Assembly (NCBI RefSeq): GCF_013761175.1
Contig: NZ_JACDUR010000002.1
Span: forward strand, 248,001 to 312,000
DNA: 64,000 bases
Origin: Nonomuraea soli
GTDB taxonomy: Bacteria > Actinomycetota > Actinomycetes > Streptosporangiales > Streptosporangiaceae
Direction of reading: 5' to 3'
Below are positions 44,599 to 53,272 of the stretch, piece by piece. The position numbers were made by a program, and so were the translations under genes. Numbering within the stretch: the stretch's first letter is position 1; each line of letters starts with the position of its first letter. Under the pieces are notes generated by a model, which had not been told where the DNA came from, did no database searches, and was given only the letters and a program-made list of their open reading frames with translations.

Positions 44599-46441
44599 GA
44601 CTCTCCCTGACGTTGAGCGGATACCAGCACGCGCAGTCCTCTTCGAGCGGCGGCGCCTCCAGCGCGCACCTCTCCTGCGCGTACGGGCAGCGCGGCTGGA
44701 AGGCGCATCCCGGTGGCAGGGCCGCCAGGTCGGGCGGGCGGCCGGTGATCACCCTGAGCCGGTGGTGCGGCGGATCGCCGAGCTTGGGCACCGCCTGCAA
44801 CAGGGCCTCGGTGTACGGCATGCGGGTGCGCGAGAAGATCTCGGCCGTCGCCCCGCGCTCCACCACCTTGCCCGCGTACATGACGATGACCTCGTCCGCC
44901 CACTGCCGTACCACCGCCAGGTCGTGGCTGACCAGCACCACGGCCAGATGCCGTTCCTGGCGCAGCCGGTGGATGAGCCGCAGCACCTGGTCCTGGATGG
45001 TGACGTCGAGCGCCGTGGTGGGCTCGTCGGCGAACAGGACGTCAGGGTCGCACGACAACGCCATCGCGATCGTCACACGCTGGCGCATACCGCCCGACAG
45101 CTCGTGCGGGTAACGCTTCAGCGCCCTGACCGGGTCGGGCAGGCCGACCTGGGCCAGCAGCCTGATCGCCTCGGCGCGCGCCTGCTTGCGGTCCAGGCCC
45201 AGGTGCACCCTGAGCGGCTCGGTCACCTGGGCGCCGATCGTGCGCACCGGGTTGAGCGCGGTCATCGGATCCTGGAAGACCGTGCCCATGCGCGGGCCGA
45301 GCACCTGGCGCATCTCCTGCGGGGTGTAGCTCGTCAGGTTCTCGCCGTCGAGGTAGACACTGCCCGACCTGATCACCCCCGAGCCCGGCAGCAGGCCCAG
45401 GATGGAGCGGATCAGCATCGACTTGCCCGAACCCGACTCGCCCACGATGGCCAGGGTCTTGCCTCGCTCCAGGGTGAAGGAGACGCCGTCGACGGCGCGC
45501 ACCAGGCCTCGCTCGGTCTCGAAGTGGGTGCGCATCTCCTCGACCTGCAGGAGGGTGTCCTGCCTGACGACGTGCACGGAGGGCGCCGCCGCCGGTGGCG
45601 CCTGCCGTACCGGCTCCAGGCCGCTCTGCCGTACGTCGGTCCTGGCCCGCAGCCGGTCGCCCACCAGGTTGAACGACAGGACGGTCAGGAACATGACCAC
45701 CGACGGGGCGAGCGTGATGTGCGGCGCGGTGTCGAGCATGGGGCGGCCCTCGTTGATCAGGCCGCCCCACGTCGGCGTCGGCGCCTGCACCGACAGGCCC
45801 AGGAAGGCCAGGCTGCCCTCGGCGACGATGACCACCGCCATGCCGATGAAGGCGTAGGAGGCGGCGGGCACGGCCACGTTCGGCAGGATCTCCCTGACCA
45901 GGATGCGCCGGTCGCGGGCGCCGAGCAGGCGGGCGGCCAGCACGAACTCGCGCCGCGAGAACGCCATCGTGGTGCCGCGGATCAGCCGCGTCCACGCCGG
46001 GACGCCCAGCACGCCGAGCACGATCAGCACGTTGCGCAGGCTCGCCCCGGCGAAGGCGACCACGGCCAGCGCGAACACCAGCGCGGGGAAGGCCAGCGCG
46101 ATGTCGTTGACCGCCATGATCACCGCGTCGGTCAGCTTCCTGCGGTAACCGGCCAGGATGCCCAGCGGCGCGCCGATCGCCAGCCCGAGCAGGACCGCGC
46201 CGATGCCCACCAGGAGCGACACGCGCGCCCCGTAGGCCACCCGGCTGGCCACGTCGCGGCCGAGAGCGTCGGTGCCGAGCGGGTGGGCGAGGGTCGGACC
46301 CTCGCTCGCCGGGCCGGTCAGGGTCTCGTCGTAGGCGGGCAGCGGCAGCAGGTCGGCGGTGATCGCGGCCAGGATCACCAGGACGATCCAGGAGACGGCC
46401 AGCACCGTGGTGAACTGCCTGCGGGTGTGGTGTCTACGCAC
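44588..46441 (-). CDS. Fused permease-ATPase of a peptide/nickel ABC importer
   Basis: 617 residues, GTG at 46441. Residues 1-270 are a DppC-type permease with six or so helices (HPLGTDALGRDVASRV, EGSLAFLGLSVQAPTPTWG). Residues 285-617 are a DppD-type ATPase with Walker A GESGSGKS near 333, signature LSGGMRQRV near 447, and Walker B LFADEPTTALD near 470. Separate proteins are usual; the in-frame join at about residue 270-285 keeps both halves complete. It overlaps both neighbours. Confidence 0.92.
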   Translation of the reverse strand: MRRHHTRRQFTTVLAVSWIVLVILAAITADLLPLPAYDETLTGPASEGPTLAHPLGTDALGRDVASRVAYGARVSLLVGIGAVLLGLAIGAPLGILAGYRRKLTDAVIMAVNDIALAFPALVFALAVVAFAGASLRNVLIVLGVLGVPAWTRLIRGTTMAFSRREFVLAARLLGARDRRILVREILPNVAVPAASYAFIGMAVVIVAEGSLAFLGLSVQAPTPTWGGLINEGRPMLDTAPHITLAPSVVMFLTVLSFNLVGDRLRARTDVRQSGLEPVRQAPPAAAPSVHVVRQDTLLQVEEMRTHFETERGLVRAVDGVSFTLERGKTLAIVGESGSGKSMLIRSILGLLPGSGVIRSGSVYLDGENLTSYTPQEMRQVLGPRMGTVFQDPMTALNPVRTIGAQVTEPLRVHLGLDRKQARAEAIRLLAQVGLPDPVRALKRYPHELSGGMRQRVTIAMALSCDPDVLFADEPTTALDVTIQDQVLRLIHRLRQERHLAVVLVSHDLAVVRQWADEVIVMYAGKVVERGATAEIFSRTRMPYTEALLQAVPKLGDPPHHRLRVITGRPPDLAALPPGCAFQPRCPYAQERCALEAPPLEEDCACWYPLNVRESHGR

Positions 46442-47369
46442 GCCGGATCCTCGGGTCCACCGCGGCGTAGACCAGGTCCACCGCGAAGTTGATCAGAACG
46501 TATCCCGCCGAGATGAGCACGACGCCCCCCTGCACCGTCAGGTAGTCGCGGGAGAAGATGGAGTCGACGATGAGCCGCCCGATGCCGGGCAGGCCGAAGA
46601 GCGTCTCGACGATCACCGCGCCGCCGATGAGCGCGCCCAGGTTGAGCCCGATCGCGGTGATCAGGGTGATCGCCGAGGGGCGCAGCGCGTGCCGCCACAG
46701 GATGCGCCGCGGCGACAGCCCGCGCGCCCGCGCCAGCGTGATGTAGTCCTCCTGCAGTGTGGCGATCAGGTCGGTACGCAGCAGCCGCGCGTAGACCGCC
46801 ACCTGCGCGAAGGCCAGCGTGAGAGCGGGCAGGACGACCGAGGTGATGTTCCAGCCCAGGTCGAGCGAGATCGGCGTCCACCCGGTCGCGGGCAGCAGCT
46901 GCCACTTGACCGCGAACACCAGGATCAGCAGCACGCCGGAGACGAACACCGGCGTCGACAGCAGCGCGAAGCTGAGCGTGGTCAGCGTCTGGTCGATCCA
47001 GCGGCCCGCGTTGCGGGCCGCCGTGATGCCCATGGGTACGGCCAGGCCGAGCGCGACCAGCTGCGCGGCGACGAGCAGCTCGATCGTCACCGGCAGCCGG
47101 GCGGCCAGCTCCTCGGCCACCGGCAGCCTCGACACGAAACTCGTGCCGAAGTCGCCGGTGACCAGGTCGCCCAGCCACACGCCGTACCTGACCAGCAGCG
47201 GATCGTCGAGCCCGAGCTCGCTTCGCAGCTGAGCCCTGGCCTCCTCACTCGCTCCGGGACCCAGGATCTGCGTCACGGTGTCGCCCGGCAGCAGGCTGAG
47301 CAGCGCGTAGGACAGGAACGTCACCACGAGCAGCACGACCACCAGGCGAAGCAGGCGGCCGGCGATCAC
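46434..47369 (-). CDS. Peptide/nickel-type ABC permease (first)
   Basis: 311 residues, GTG at 47369 in a GTGA overlap with the binding-protein stop. DppB/OppB-type: N-terminal helix then LLPGDTVTQILGPGAS, six helices, EAA-like loop with DYITLARARGLSPRRILWRHALRP (split) and ETLFGLPGIGRL. It forms the channel together with the permease half of the downstream fusion. Confidence 0.93.
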   Translation of the reverse strand: MIAGRLLRLVVVLLVVTFLSYALLSLLPGDTVTQILGPGASEEARAQLRSELGLDDPLLVRYGVWLGDLVTGDFGTSFVSRLPVAEELAARLPVTIELLVAAQLVALGLAVPMGITAARNAGRWIDQTLTTLSFALLSTPVFVSGVLLILVFAVKWQLLPATGWTPISLDLGWNITSVVLPALTLAFAQVAVYARLLRTDLIATLQEDYITLARARGLSPRRILWRHALRPSAITLITAIGLNLGALIGGAVIVETLFGLPGIGRLIVDSIFSRDYLTVQGGVVLISAGYVLINFAVDLVYAAVDPRIRRA

Positions 47370-48988
47370 TGGCCGTTGACCCAGAGCTGGGAGAAGGGGT
47401 GGTAGGGGATGGGGGAGCCGGTCAGCGGCAGCCCCTTCTCGCCGTCGGGCAGCAGCTGCTCGCCGATGCCGCGCAGCTTGGACTTGGTGATGATGGCGCC
47501 GGTGTCGAGGTGGTCGATGAAGATGTAGGGCACCAGGTCGCGCAGGCGCTTCTGCACGGTGGCGTAGGCCTGCTTGCGGGCGCTCTCGTCCGGGTTCATC
47601 CGGCCTACGTCGAGCGCCTTGCTGAGCTCGTCGTCCTTGACGCGCGAGAAGTTCAGCGAGATCGCCCCGATCGGCTTGGCGTAGGCCTGGTGCAGCCAGA
47701 TGTACTCACCGTCGGGGTCGGGAGAGCTGAAGGCGGTCCAGATCGTCGCGGTGAAGTTGCCGGTGAGCGCCCGGTTGATCAGGTCGGCCTGGTCGGCCTG
47801 CTTGATCGTCACGTCGATCCCGGCCTTGCGCCACATGTCCTGCGCCAGCTCGACGGTCTGCATGGTGTTCGGGTCCGGCGTCGACAACACCTCGACCTTG
47901 AGCTCGCCCTTCTCCGCCTCGTACTCCTTGACCAGGCTCGTCGCCTTGGCCAGGTCGTAAGTGTGCGGGGCGCCGCCCGGCGCGTACCACTTGGAGTCCT
48001 TCGTCCACGGGCTGTCGGCCTCCTTGGTCAGGCCGCCGCGCAGCGTCGTGATGATCGCCTTGCGGTCCATCGCCGCCGCCATCGCCTGGCGCACCCGCAC
48101 GTCGTTCATCGGCGCGACCTCGGTGTTCAGCATGAACATCGCCTCGGACACCGCCATGCCCTGCGTCCGGTGGATGGTGTAGGCGTCCTTCGCCGCGCCG
48201 AACTTGGCCAGGTCCTCGTCACGCGTCGTGCCGATCGCGTCCAGGCTGCCCGCCTCCAGCGACTGGGCGCGGGTCTGGGTGTCGGGCAGGATGCGGAACT
48301 CGATCTCGTCCAGGTACGGCAGGCCGTCACGCCAGTAGTGCGGGTTGCGCGTCACCACGAAACGGCTGTCGGGGACGTACTCCTTGAAGATGTACGGCCC
48401 GGTGCCGACCGGCGTACGGCTGCCGCCGAGCGGGTTGTTCAGCGTCGAGGGCGGCACCATCATGCCGATCTGGGCGGCCAGGTAGTAGGGGAAGACCACC
48501 CACGGCTGCTTGAGCTTGACCTTGACGGTCATCGGGTCGACCAGCTCGATGCCTTCGAGAGGCTGCAGGGTGGCGCTGGTCAGGGGAGACTTCTGCTGGG
48601 CCTCGAGGTTGGACTTGACGATCTCGCCGGTCAGCGTGAGGCCGTCGGTGAAGTTGATGCCCTGCCGTACCTTGATGGTCCACTCGTCGTAGGTGGCGTT
48701 GGGGGTCAGGGACTCGGCGAGGTTCGGTTTCCAGTCGCCGTTGGCGTCGACGCTCACCAGCGGCTCGATGATCGTGGTGACCATGCTGTAGCTCTGGGCC
48801 GCGAACTGGTCGGTCACGGGGTTGAACCCGTTGGCGTCGGCGCTCAGGCCGTACACGATTTTCCCGCCCTTGGCGGGGCCACCGGTGGAGGTGGCGGCTG
48901 CTCCAGGGGTGGTGGCCACCGGTCTGGGGCCGCTGCAGGCGACCAGGGTCAGGGCGGCTGTCAATAAGATCGTCAAGCGCTTGATCAT
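47366..48988 (-). CDS. Extracellular solute-binding lipoprotein (SBP family 5)
   Basis: 540 residues, ATG at 48988 after AAGGGAGA. The lipoprotein signal ends in LTLVACSG. It is a family 5 protein with ADANGFNPV, WTIKVRQGINFTDG, GTGPYIFKEY, RNPHYWRDGLPYLDEIEF (split) and MNDVRVRQAMAAAMDR. It captures peptides, nickel chelates or small organics for the importer encoded downstream. The divergent TetR and large palindrome suggest ligand- or substrate-responsive control. Confidence 0.93.
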   Translation of the reverse strand: MIKRLTILLTAALTLVACSGPRPVATTPGAAATSTGGPAKGGKIVYGLSADANGFNPVTDQFAAQSYSMVTTIIEPLVSVDANGDWKPNLAESLTPNATYDEWTIKVRQGINFTDGLTLTGEIVKSNLEAQQKSPLTSATLQPLEGIELVDPMTVKVKLKQPWVVFPYYLAAQIGMMVPPSTLNNPLGGSRTPVGTGPYIFKEYVPDSRFVVTRNPHYWRDGLPYLDEIEFRILPDTQTRAQSLEAGSLDAIGTTRDEDLAKFGAAKDAYTIHRTQGMAVSEAMFMLNTEVAPMNDVRVRQAMAAAMDRKAIITTLRGGLTKEADSPWTKDSKWYAPGGAPHTYDLAKATSLVKEYEAEKGELKVEVLSTPDPNTMQTVELAQDMWRKAGIDVTIKQADQADLINRALTGNFTATIWTAFSSPDPDGEYIWLHQAYAKPIGAISLNFSRVKDDELSKALDVGRMNPDESARKQAYATVQKRLRDLVPYIFIDHLDTGAIITKSKLRGIGEQLLPDGEKGLPLTGSPIPYHPFSQLWVNGQ

Positions 48989-49018
48989 GGGTGTCTCCCT
49001 TGCGGCAGGGCCCCCGAG

Positions 49019-49044
49019 TTTCACCGATAGTACTATCGGTGAAA
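49019..49044. promoter_or_regulatory. Perfect 26-bp palindrome, TetR operator
   Basis: Each half is TTTCACCGATAGT and its complement, with no spacer or mismatch. It lies between the importer operon and the TetR gene at 49110, 30 bases from the importer start and 65 from the regulator. Confidence 0.85.
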
Positions 49045-49109
49045 TAAGCTGGAAATCCCCGATTTACCTGGAAATATCGGCATTCTTGACGTTTGAGGAA
49101 GGGGTCGTC

Positions 49110-49733
49110 GTGCGCCTGTCCAGGAGCGAGGCCAAGGAAGCCACCCGGCGCAAGCTCATGCGCGCCGCCCTGGCCATCCTCGACGCCGAGGGGGAGGCCG
49201 GAGTCACCACGGTCGCGGTCGCCAAAGCGGCGGGAATCGCCCAGTCGAGCTTCTACGTGCACTTCAAGGACACCGAGGAACTCCTGCGAGCCATCGGCTC
49301 CGAGGGCGGCGACAGCCTGCGCGCCACCATCCGCGACGCCCGCCGCCAGGCCCGCGAGAACCCCGACTCCGAGGGCTACCGCGATGCCTTCCGCATCCCC
49401 CTGGAAGCCATCTGCCGCCACCCCGAGATCCTGCGCATGCTCCTGCGCGCCCGCCACGACCCCTCGTCGCCGCTGCGCGACCTGGCCATCCAGACGGCCG
49501 ACGTCTACCGCACCCACCACGCGGCCGACCTCGCGGCGCTCGGCTACGTCCCCGACTCGCCCGAGGGCCGCAGGCGCCTGGAGATCATCGCGGACGCCGT
49601 CAACGCCGCCACCAACGCCCTGGCCATCGGCCACCTGGAGGGGCGCTACCCCAACCTGGAGGAGGTCGTCGACGTCCTCGTCTCCCTGTCGAAGGGCGCC
49701 CTCCACCCCCTGCGGGCCTCCTCCACCCCTTGA
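49110..49733 (+). CDS. TetR-family regulator of the importer
   Basis: 207 residues, GTG at 49110 after GAGGAAGGGG; upstream in-frame starts would run through the palindrome. The DNA-binding domain is clear (ATRRKLMRAALAILDAEGEAG, VTTVAVAKAAGIAQSSFYVHFKD, split). The C-terminal domain, rich in RHPEILRMLLRARHD, is a typical ligand-binding bundle. It likely represses the divergent importer through the 26-bp palindrome. The stretch 49734-49919 after it is C/A-rich simple sequence, mostly ccacccacc, without a gene. Confidence 0.92.
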   Translation: MRLSRSEAKEATRRKLMRAALAILDAEGEAGVTTVAVAKAAGIAQSSFYVHFKDTEELLRAIGSEGGDSLRATIRDARRQARENPDSEGYRDAFRIPLEAICRHPEILRMLLRARHDPSSPLRDLAIQTADVYRTHHAADLAALGYVPDSPEGRRRLEIIADAVNAATNALAIGHLEGRYPNLEEVVDVLVSLSKGALHPLRASSTP

Positions 49734-49906
49734 CCCACCCCCCGCCCACCCACCCACCCGCCCCTGCTCCCGCCCGGGCCGGCGGCCTCTGGCAGTGTCC
49801 CTCCGTCGTGGGGGGTGCTGCCGCGCCTGCGGGGCGGACGGAGCTTCTATCGAAACTCCAACACGCATCGAGCAGGAATCAAGAAGCGCCCCCACCACGG
49901 CCCGCC

Positions 49907-49912
49907 TACCGT
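49907..49912 (+). promoter_or_regulatory. -10 box TACCGT, leaderless start
   Basis: TACCGT ends 7 bases before the ATG at 49920. The same hexamer at the same spacing precedes the lipoprotein gene at 36327. Confidence 0.45.
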
Positions 49913-49919
49913 TGACACC

Positions 49920-50537
49920 ATGGCCCACCTGGAATTTGTCACCCTGGAAGTGCCCAGCCTCGCCGAAGCCGAGCGCTTCTACGCCGCCGCCTTCGGCCTC
50001 GACGACCGGTTGCGCCTGCACTCCTCGAACGTGCCCACGTCGGGCTTCCGCGGCTTCGCCCTGTCGCTCGTCGTCTCGCAGCCGTCCACCGTCGACAGCC
50101 TCTTCGGAACCGCCGTCGAGGCGGGGGCCAGGCCGCTGAAGCCGGTCGCGAAGTCCCTGTGGGGTTACGGCGGCGTCGTGCAGGCCCCGGACGGGGCGAT
50201 CTGGACGATCGCGAGCTCGTCGAAGAAGGAGACCGGACCGCCGACCCGGAAGATCGACGAGGTGGTGCTGCAGCTCGGCGCGCAGGACGTGCCGGCGAGC
50301 AGGCGGTTCTACGTCGAGCACGGGTTCGAGGTGACGAAGAGCTACGGCCGCAAGTACGTGGAGTTCTCGCAGCCGTCCGGCCCCCTGTCGCTGTCGCTGT
50401 ACACGCGCAAGGCGCTGGCCAAGGTCGCCGGCGTCTCGCCCGAGGGGAGCGGGTCGCACCGCCTGTTCATCGGCGGCGACGTCGAGCCGTTCACCGATCC
50501 CGACGGCTTCGTGTGGGTCGCGGCGAAAGAGAGCTGA
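49920..50537 (+). CDS. Two-domain VOC (glyoxalase/extradiol) protein
   Basis: 205 residues, ATG at 49920. Two beta-alpha-beta3 modules: the first with FVTLEVPSLAEAERFYAAAFGLDD (split) and VQAPDGAIWTIAS, the second with VLQLGAQDVPASRRFYVEHGFEV (split) and FTDPDGFVWVAAKES. Members are glyoxalases, resistance proteins or dioxygenases; metal ligands are not clear in either half. It ends 23 bases from a convergent PadR gene. Confidence 0.85.
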   Translation: MAHLEFVTLEVPSLAEAERFYAAAFGLDDRLRLHSSNVPTSGFRGFALSLVVSQPSTVDSLFGTAVEAGARPLKPVAKSLWGYGGVVQAPDGAIWTIASSSKKETGPPTRKIDEVVLQLGAQDVPASRRFYVEHGFEVTKSYGRKYVEFSQPSGPLSLSLYTRKALAKVAGVSPEGSGSHRLFIGGDVEPFTDPDGFVWVAAKES

Positions 50538-50560
50538 CCGGTGGCGGAGATTTTCGCCTG

Positions 50561-51145
50561 CTACCGCTCCCCGTCGACGGCGTGAGTGACGAGGCCGTGC
50601 CGCTGACGCAGGATGCCCACGGTTCGTTCCGCCCAGGCGATGTTCTCCCTCTCGAAGCTCAGCCCCCGCATCAGCGTCAGATACGGCCCCACCCGCCCCC
50701 CGGACGCCAGGTACTCCTCCTCCCCCCGCCCCACGAGCAGCCGCTCCCGCAGCCGCTCGTAGCGGGCCAGCTTCCCCCGGGAGAAGGCCAGCTGCGCCGA
50801 CACGGCCTCGACGACCGCTTCCGCGTCGCCTGAGTCGACCGCCTGGACCTTCACCATGAGCTCGTCCCGGATCGCCGTCGGTTTGGCGGGCGTGGCGGTG
50901 AAGTCGTGCAGCGCCGCCGAGCCCGCGTCCGTCAGCGAGAACACCCGCTTGTTGGGCCGCCGCTCCTGCTCCACGACGCGGGCCTGGACGAGACCTTCGC
51001 CCTCCATGCGCTCCAGTTCCCGGTACAGCTGCTGCGGCGTGGCCATCCAGAAGTTGGCGACCGACGCGTCGAAGCCCTTGGCCAGGTCGTAGCCCGACGC
51101 CTCTCCTTCCAGAAGCGCGGCCAGCACCGCGTGACGCAAGCTCAT
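50561..51145 (-). CDS. PadR-family transcriptional regulator
   Basis: 194 residues, ATG at 51145. TACACT (51153-51158 on this strand) ends 7 bases before it, so it is likely leaderless. Winged helix RHAVLAALLEGEASGYDLAKGF, LYRELERMEGEGLV, and a long C-terminal dimerisation helix. It is divergent from the NTF2-like gene. Confidence 0.93.
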   Translation of the reverse strand: MSLRHAVLAALLEGEASGYDLAKGFDASVANFWMATPQQLYRELERMEGEGLVQARVVEQERRPNKRVFSLTDAGSAALHDFTATPAKPTAIRDELMVKVQAVDSGDAEAVVEAVSAQLAFSRGKLARYERLRERLLVGRGEEEYLASGGRVGPYLTLMRGLSFERENIAWAERTVGILRQRHGLVTHAVDGER

Positions 51146-51152
51146 ACCCGCA

Positions 51153-51183
51153 AGTGTACAGAAAATCGATTATTCAATAAGTT
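51153..51183. promoter_or_regulatory. Divergent leaderless promoters with AT-rich palindromes
   Basis: Leftward TACACT (51153-51158) and rightward TAAGTT (51178-51183, six bases before the ATG at 51190). Between them lie the palindromes AATCGATT (51164-51171) and TTATT-C-AATAA (51170-51180), the most AT-rich spot nearby and a likely PadR operator. Confidence 0.55.
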
Positions 51184-51189
51184 GACTAC

Positions 51190-51582
51190 ATGGATGCCTT
51201 CCGAGCAGCAGTCGAGTCCGGTGACCATGACGCGATCGAGCGGTTGCTGGACGATGACGTGGTCTTCGTCAGCCCGGTCGTCTACAAGCCCTACCACGGC
51301 AAGGAGATCACGACGGCGATCCTCCGGGCCGTCACGCAGGTCTTCGAGGACTTCACCTATGTCAGGGAGCTCGGCGACGAGTCGGGCCACGCGCTGGTCT
51401 TCACCGCCAAGGTCGGCGGGAGGGAGCTGACGGGCTGCGACTTCCTGCGCTACAACGCCGAGGGGAAGATCGAGGAGCTGATGGTCATGGTGCGCCCGCT
51501 GTCGGGGGCGAACGCGTTGCAGCAGGCCATGGCTGTGCGGCTCGGCATGGATTCCGCTCCGGGGGTAGCTGCCCGGGGATGA
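51190..51582 (+). CDS. NTF2-like (SnoaL-type) protein
   Basis: 130 residues from the ATG at 51190. Small alpha+beta cone fold: MDAFRAAVESGDHDAIERLL, DDDVVFVSP, GKEITTAILRAVTQVFEDF (split), CDFLRYNAEGKIEELMVMVRP (split). Members are polyketide cyclases, isomerases or detoxifying proteins; no catalytic residue can be assigned. Probably repressed by the divergent PadR. Its stop overlaps the next start (ATGA). Confidence 0.85.
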   Translation: MDAFRAAVESGDHDAIERLLDDDVVFVSPVVYKPYHGKEITTAILRAVTQVFEDFTYVRELGDESGHALVFTAKVGGRELTGCDFLRYNAEGKIEELMVMVRPLSGANALQQAMAVRLGMDSAPGVAARG

Positions 51583-52292
51583 CGACGTATGTGGGGACGA
51601 GCGGCTGGCAGTACAAGGACTGGCGGGGCGTGCTGTATCCGGACCGTTGCCCGCAGGGGGAGTGGCTGGAGGTCTACTCCGCCACCTTCCCGACCGTGGA
51701 GAGCAACAACGCCTTCTACCGGCTGCCGAAACCGGAGACCTTCGCCGCCTGGCGCGACAGGACCCCCGACGGCTTCGTGATGGCCGTCAAGGCCAGCCGC
51801 TATCTCACCCACATCAAGCGCCTGCGCGATCCCGAGGAGCCCGTCGAACGCCTCCTGGAAGCCGCCTCGCAGCTCAAGGACAAGCTCGGCCCCATCCTCC
51901 TCCAGCTCCCGCCCACCCTCAGGGCCGATCCCGGCCTCCTGGACGCCTGTCTGGGCGCGTTCCCGCGCGGCGTCCGGCTGGCCGTGGAGCCCAGGCACCC
52001 CACCTGGTGGACCGACGACGTGCGCCGGGTGCTGGCCGGCCACGGGGCCGCGATGTGCTGGGCCGACCGCCTGGGCAGGCCGGTGACCCCGCTGTGGCGC
52101 ACCGCCGGCTGGGGGTACGTGCGCCTGCACGAGGGCAGGGCCACGCCCAGGCCCCTGTACGGCCGGGCGGCGCTGAGATCCTGGGCCGCGCGCATCGCCG
52201 ACCAGGACTGGGACGACTGCTTCGTCTACTTCAACAACGATCCCGGCGGCGCCGCCGTCCGCAACGCGACCACCTTCGAGAGCCTCGTCTAG
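51579..52292 (+). CDS. DUF72 family protein
   Basis: 237 residues, ATG at 51579. It shows the family's GTSGWQYKDWRGVLYP, FPTVESNNAFYRLP, FVMAVKASRYLTHIKRL, EPRHPTWW, YVRLHEG and YFNND motifs. DUF72 proteins have a TIM-barrel fold; their reaction is not settled. Translationally coupled to the NTF2-like gene. Confidence 0.93.
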   Translation: MTTYVGTSGWQYKDWRGVLYPDRCPQGEWLEVYSATFPTVESNNAFYRLPKPETFAAWRDRTPDGFVMAVKASRYLTHIKRLRDPEEPVERLLEAASQLKDKLGPILLQLPPTLRADPGLLDACLGAFPRGVRLAVEPRHPTWWTDDVRRVLAGHGAAMCWADRLGRPVTPLWRTAGWGYVRLHEGRATPRPLYGRAALRSWAARIADQDWDDCFVYFNNDPGGAAVRNATTFESLV

Positions 52293-52303
52293 GGTAGGCC
52301 GAC

Positions 52304-53272
52304 ATGGGTCACACACGGCTTTATCGCAACGGGGTCCTGGCCGAGGAGGGCTTCCCCATCGCGGACGTCTCCGAATACGTCTGCCAGCCCGACTGCGCCG
52401 TCTGGTTCGACCTGTGCGCCCCCACGCCTGAGGAGCTCGCGGCGGTCAGCGAGGAGCTGAGCCTGCACGAGCTGGCCGTGGAGGACGTGGTCAACGCCCA
52501 CCAGCGCCCCAAGCTCGACGTCTACGACTCCCACCTGTTCCTCACCGTCTACGCCATCCGCATCGACGAGCAGGGCCAGCTCGACCCGGTCGAGCTGAAC
52601 GTGTTCGTGACGAAGAACGCCCTGGTGACGGTCCGCGAGAACGACCACTTCGACATCACCAGGGTCACCAGGCACTGGGACCACAACCGCGACCTGGCCA
52701 AGCACGGCGTCTCCTTCCTCCTGCACGGCCTGCTCGACGTGGTGGTCGACGGCCACTTCGAGCTCGTGCAGAGCTTCGACGACCGGGTCGAGGAGCTGGA
52801 GGGCCGGCTGTTCGGCGAGCAGATGGCCACCAAGGAGATGCAGCGCCTGACCTTCGACCTGCGCAAGAACATGGTGGGTTTCCGCCGCCTGACGCTGCCG
52901 ATGCGCGAGGTGGTCAACACGCTCATCCGGCGTGACCTGCACGTCGTCGAGCAGGGCATGGGCCCGTACTACCAGGACGTCTACGACCACGTGCTGCGGG
53001 TGTCGGAGTGGACGGACTCCTTAAGGGATCTGCTGGTCAACGTCCGCGAGACGCACCTGACCCAGCAGGGTTTCCGGCTCAACGAGATCATGAAGCGCGT
53101 CACCGGCTGGGCGGCGATCATCGCGGTGCCGACGGCCATCACCGGCTTCTACGGGCAGAACGTGCCCTATCCGGGTTCGGGGCAGCCGTGGGGCTTCTGG
53201 ATGTCGACGTTCGTGGTGGCGATGGCCTCGGTCGGGCTCTACTGGGCCTTCAAGAAGAGGGACTGGCTGTAG
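52304..53272 (+). CDS. CorA-type magnesium/cobalt channel
   Basis: 322 residues, ATG at 52304. A large cytoplasmic N-terminal domain and two C-terminal transmembrane helices (AAIIAVPTAITGFYGQN and WMSTFVVAMASVGLYWAF). The pore signature reads G284-Q285-N286, so the methionine of the classic GMN is glutamine; the usual YGMNF context is YGQNV. Forms a homopentamer that imports Mg2+ or Co2+. A TAGGGT box 8 bases before the start could also act as the ribosome site. It overlaps the convergent DUF1850 gene by 34 bases. Confidence 0.9.
   Translation: MGHTRLYRNGVLAEEGFPIADVSEYVCQPDCAVWFDLCAPTPEELAAVSEELSLHELAVEDVVNAHQRPKLDVYDSHLFLTVYAIRIDEQGQLDPVELNVFVTKNALVTVRENDHFDITRVTRHWDHNRDLAKHGVSFLLHGLLDVVVDGHFELVQSFDDRVEELEGRLFGEQMATKEMQRLTFDLRKNMVGFRRLTLPMREVVNTLIRRDLHVVEQGMGPYYQDVYDHVLRVSEWTDSLRDLLVNVRETHLTQQGFRLNEIMKRVTGWAAIIAVPTAITGFYGQNVPYPGSGQPWGFWMSTFVVAMASVGLYWAFKKRDWL

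Noticed and set aside
48822..49109. Longer N-terminus for the TetR at 49110
   Set aside because: It would run through the importer's start and the 26-bp operator; the GTG at 49110 has a good ribosome site.
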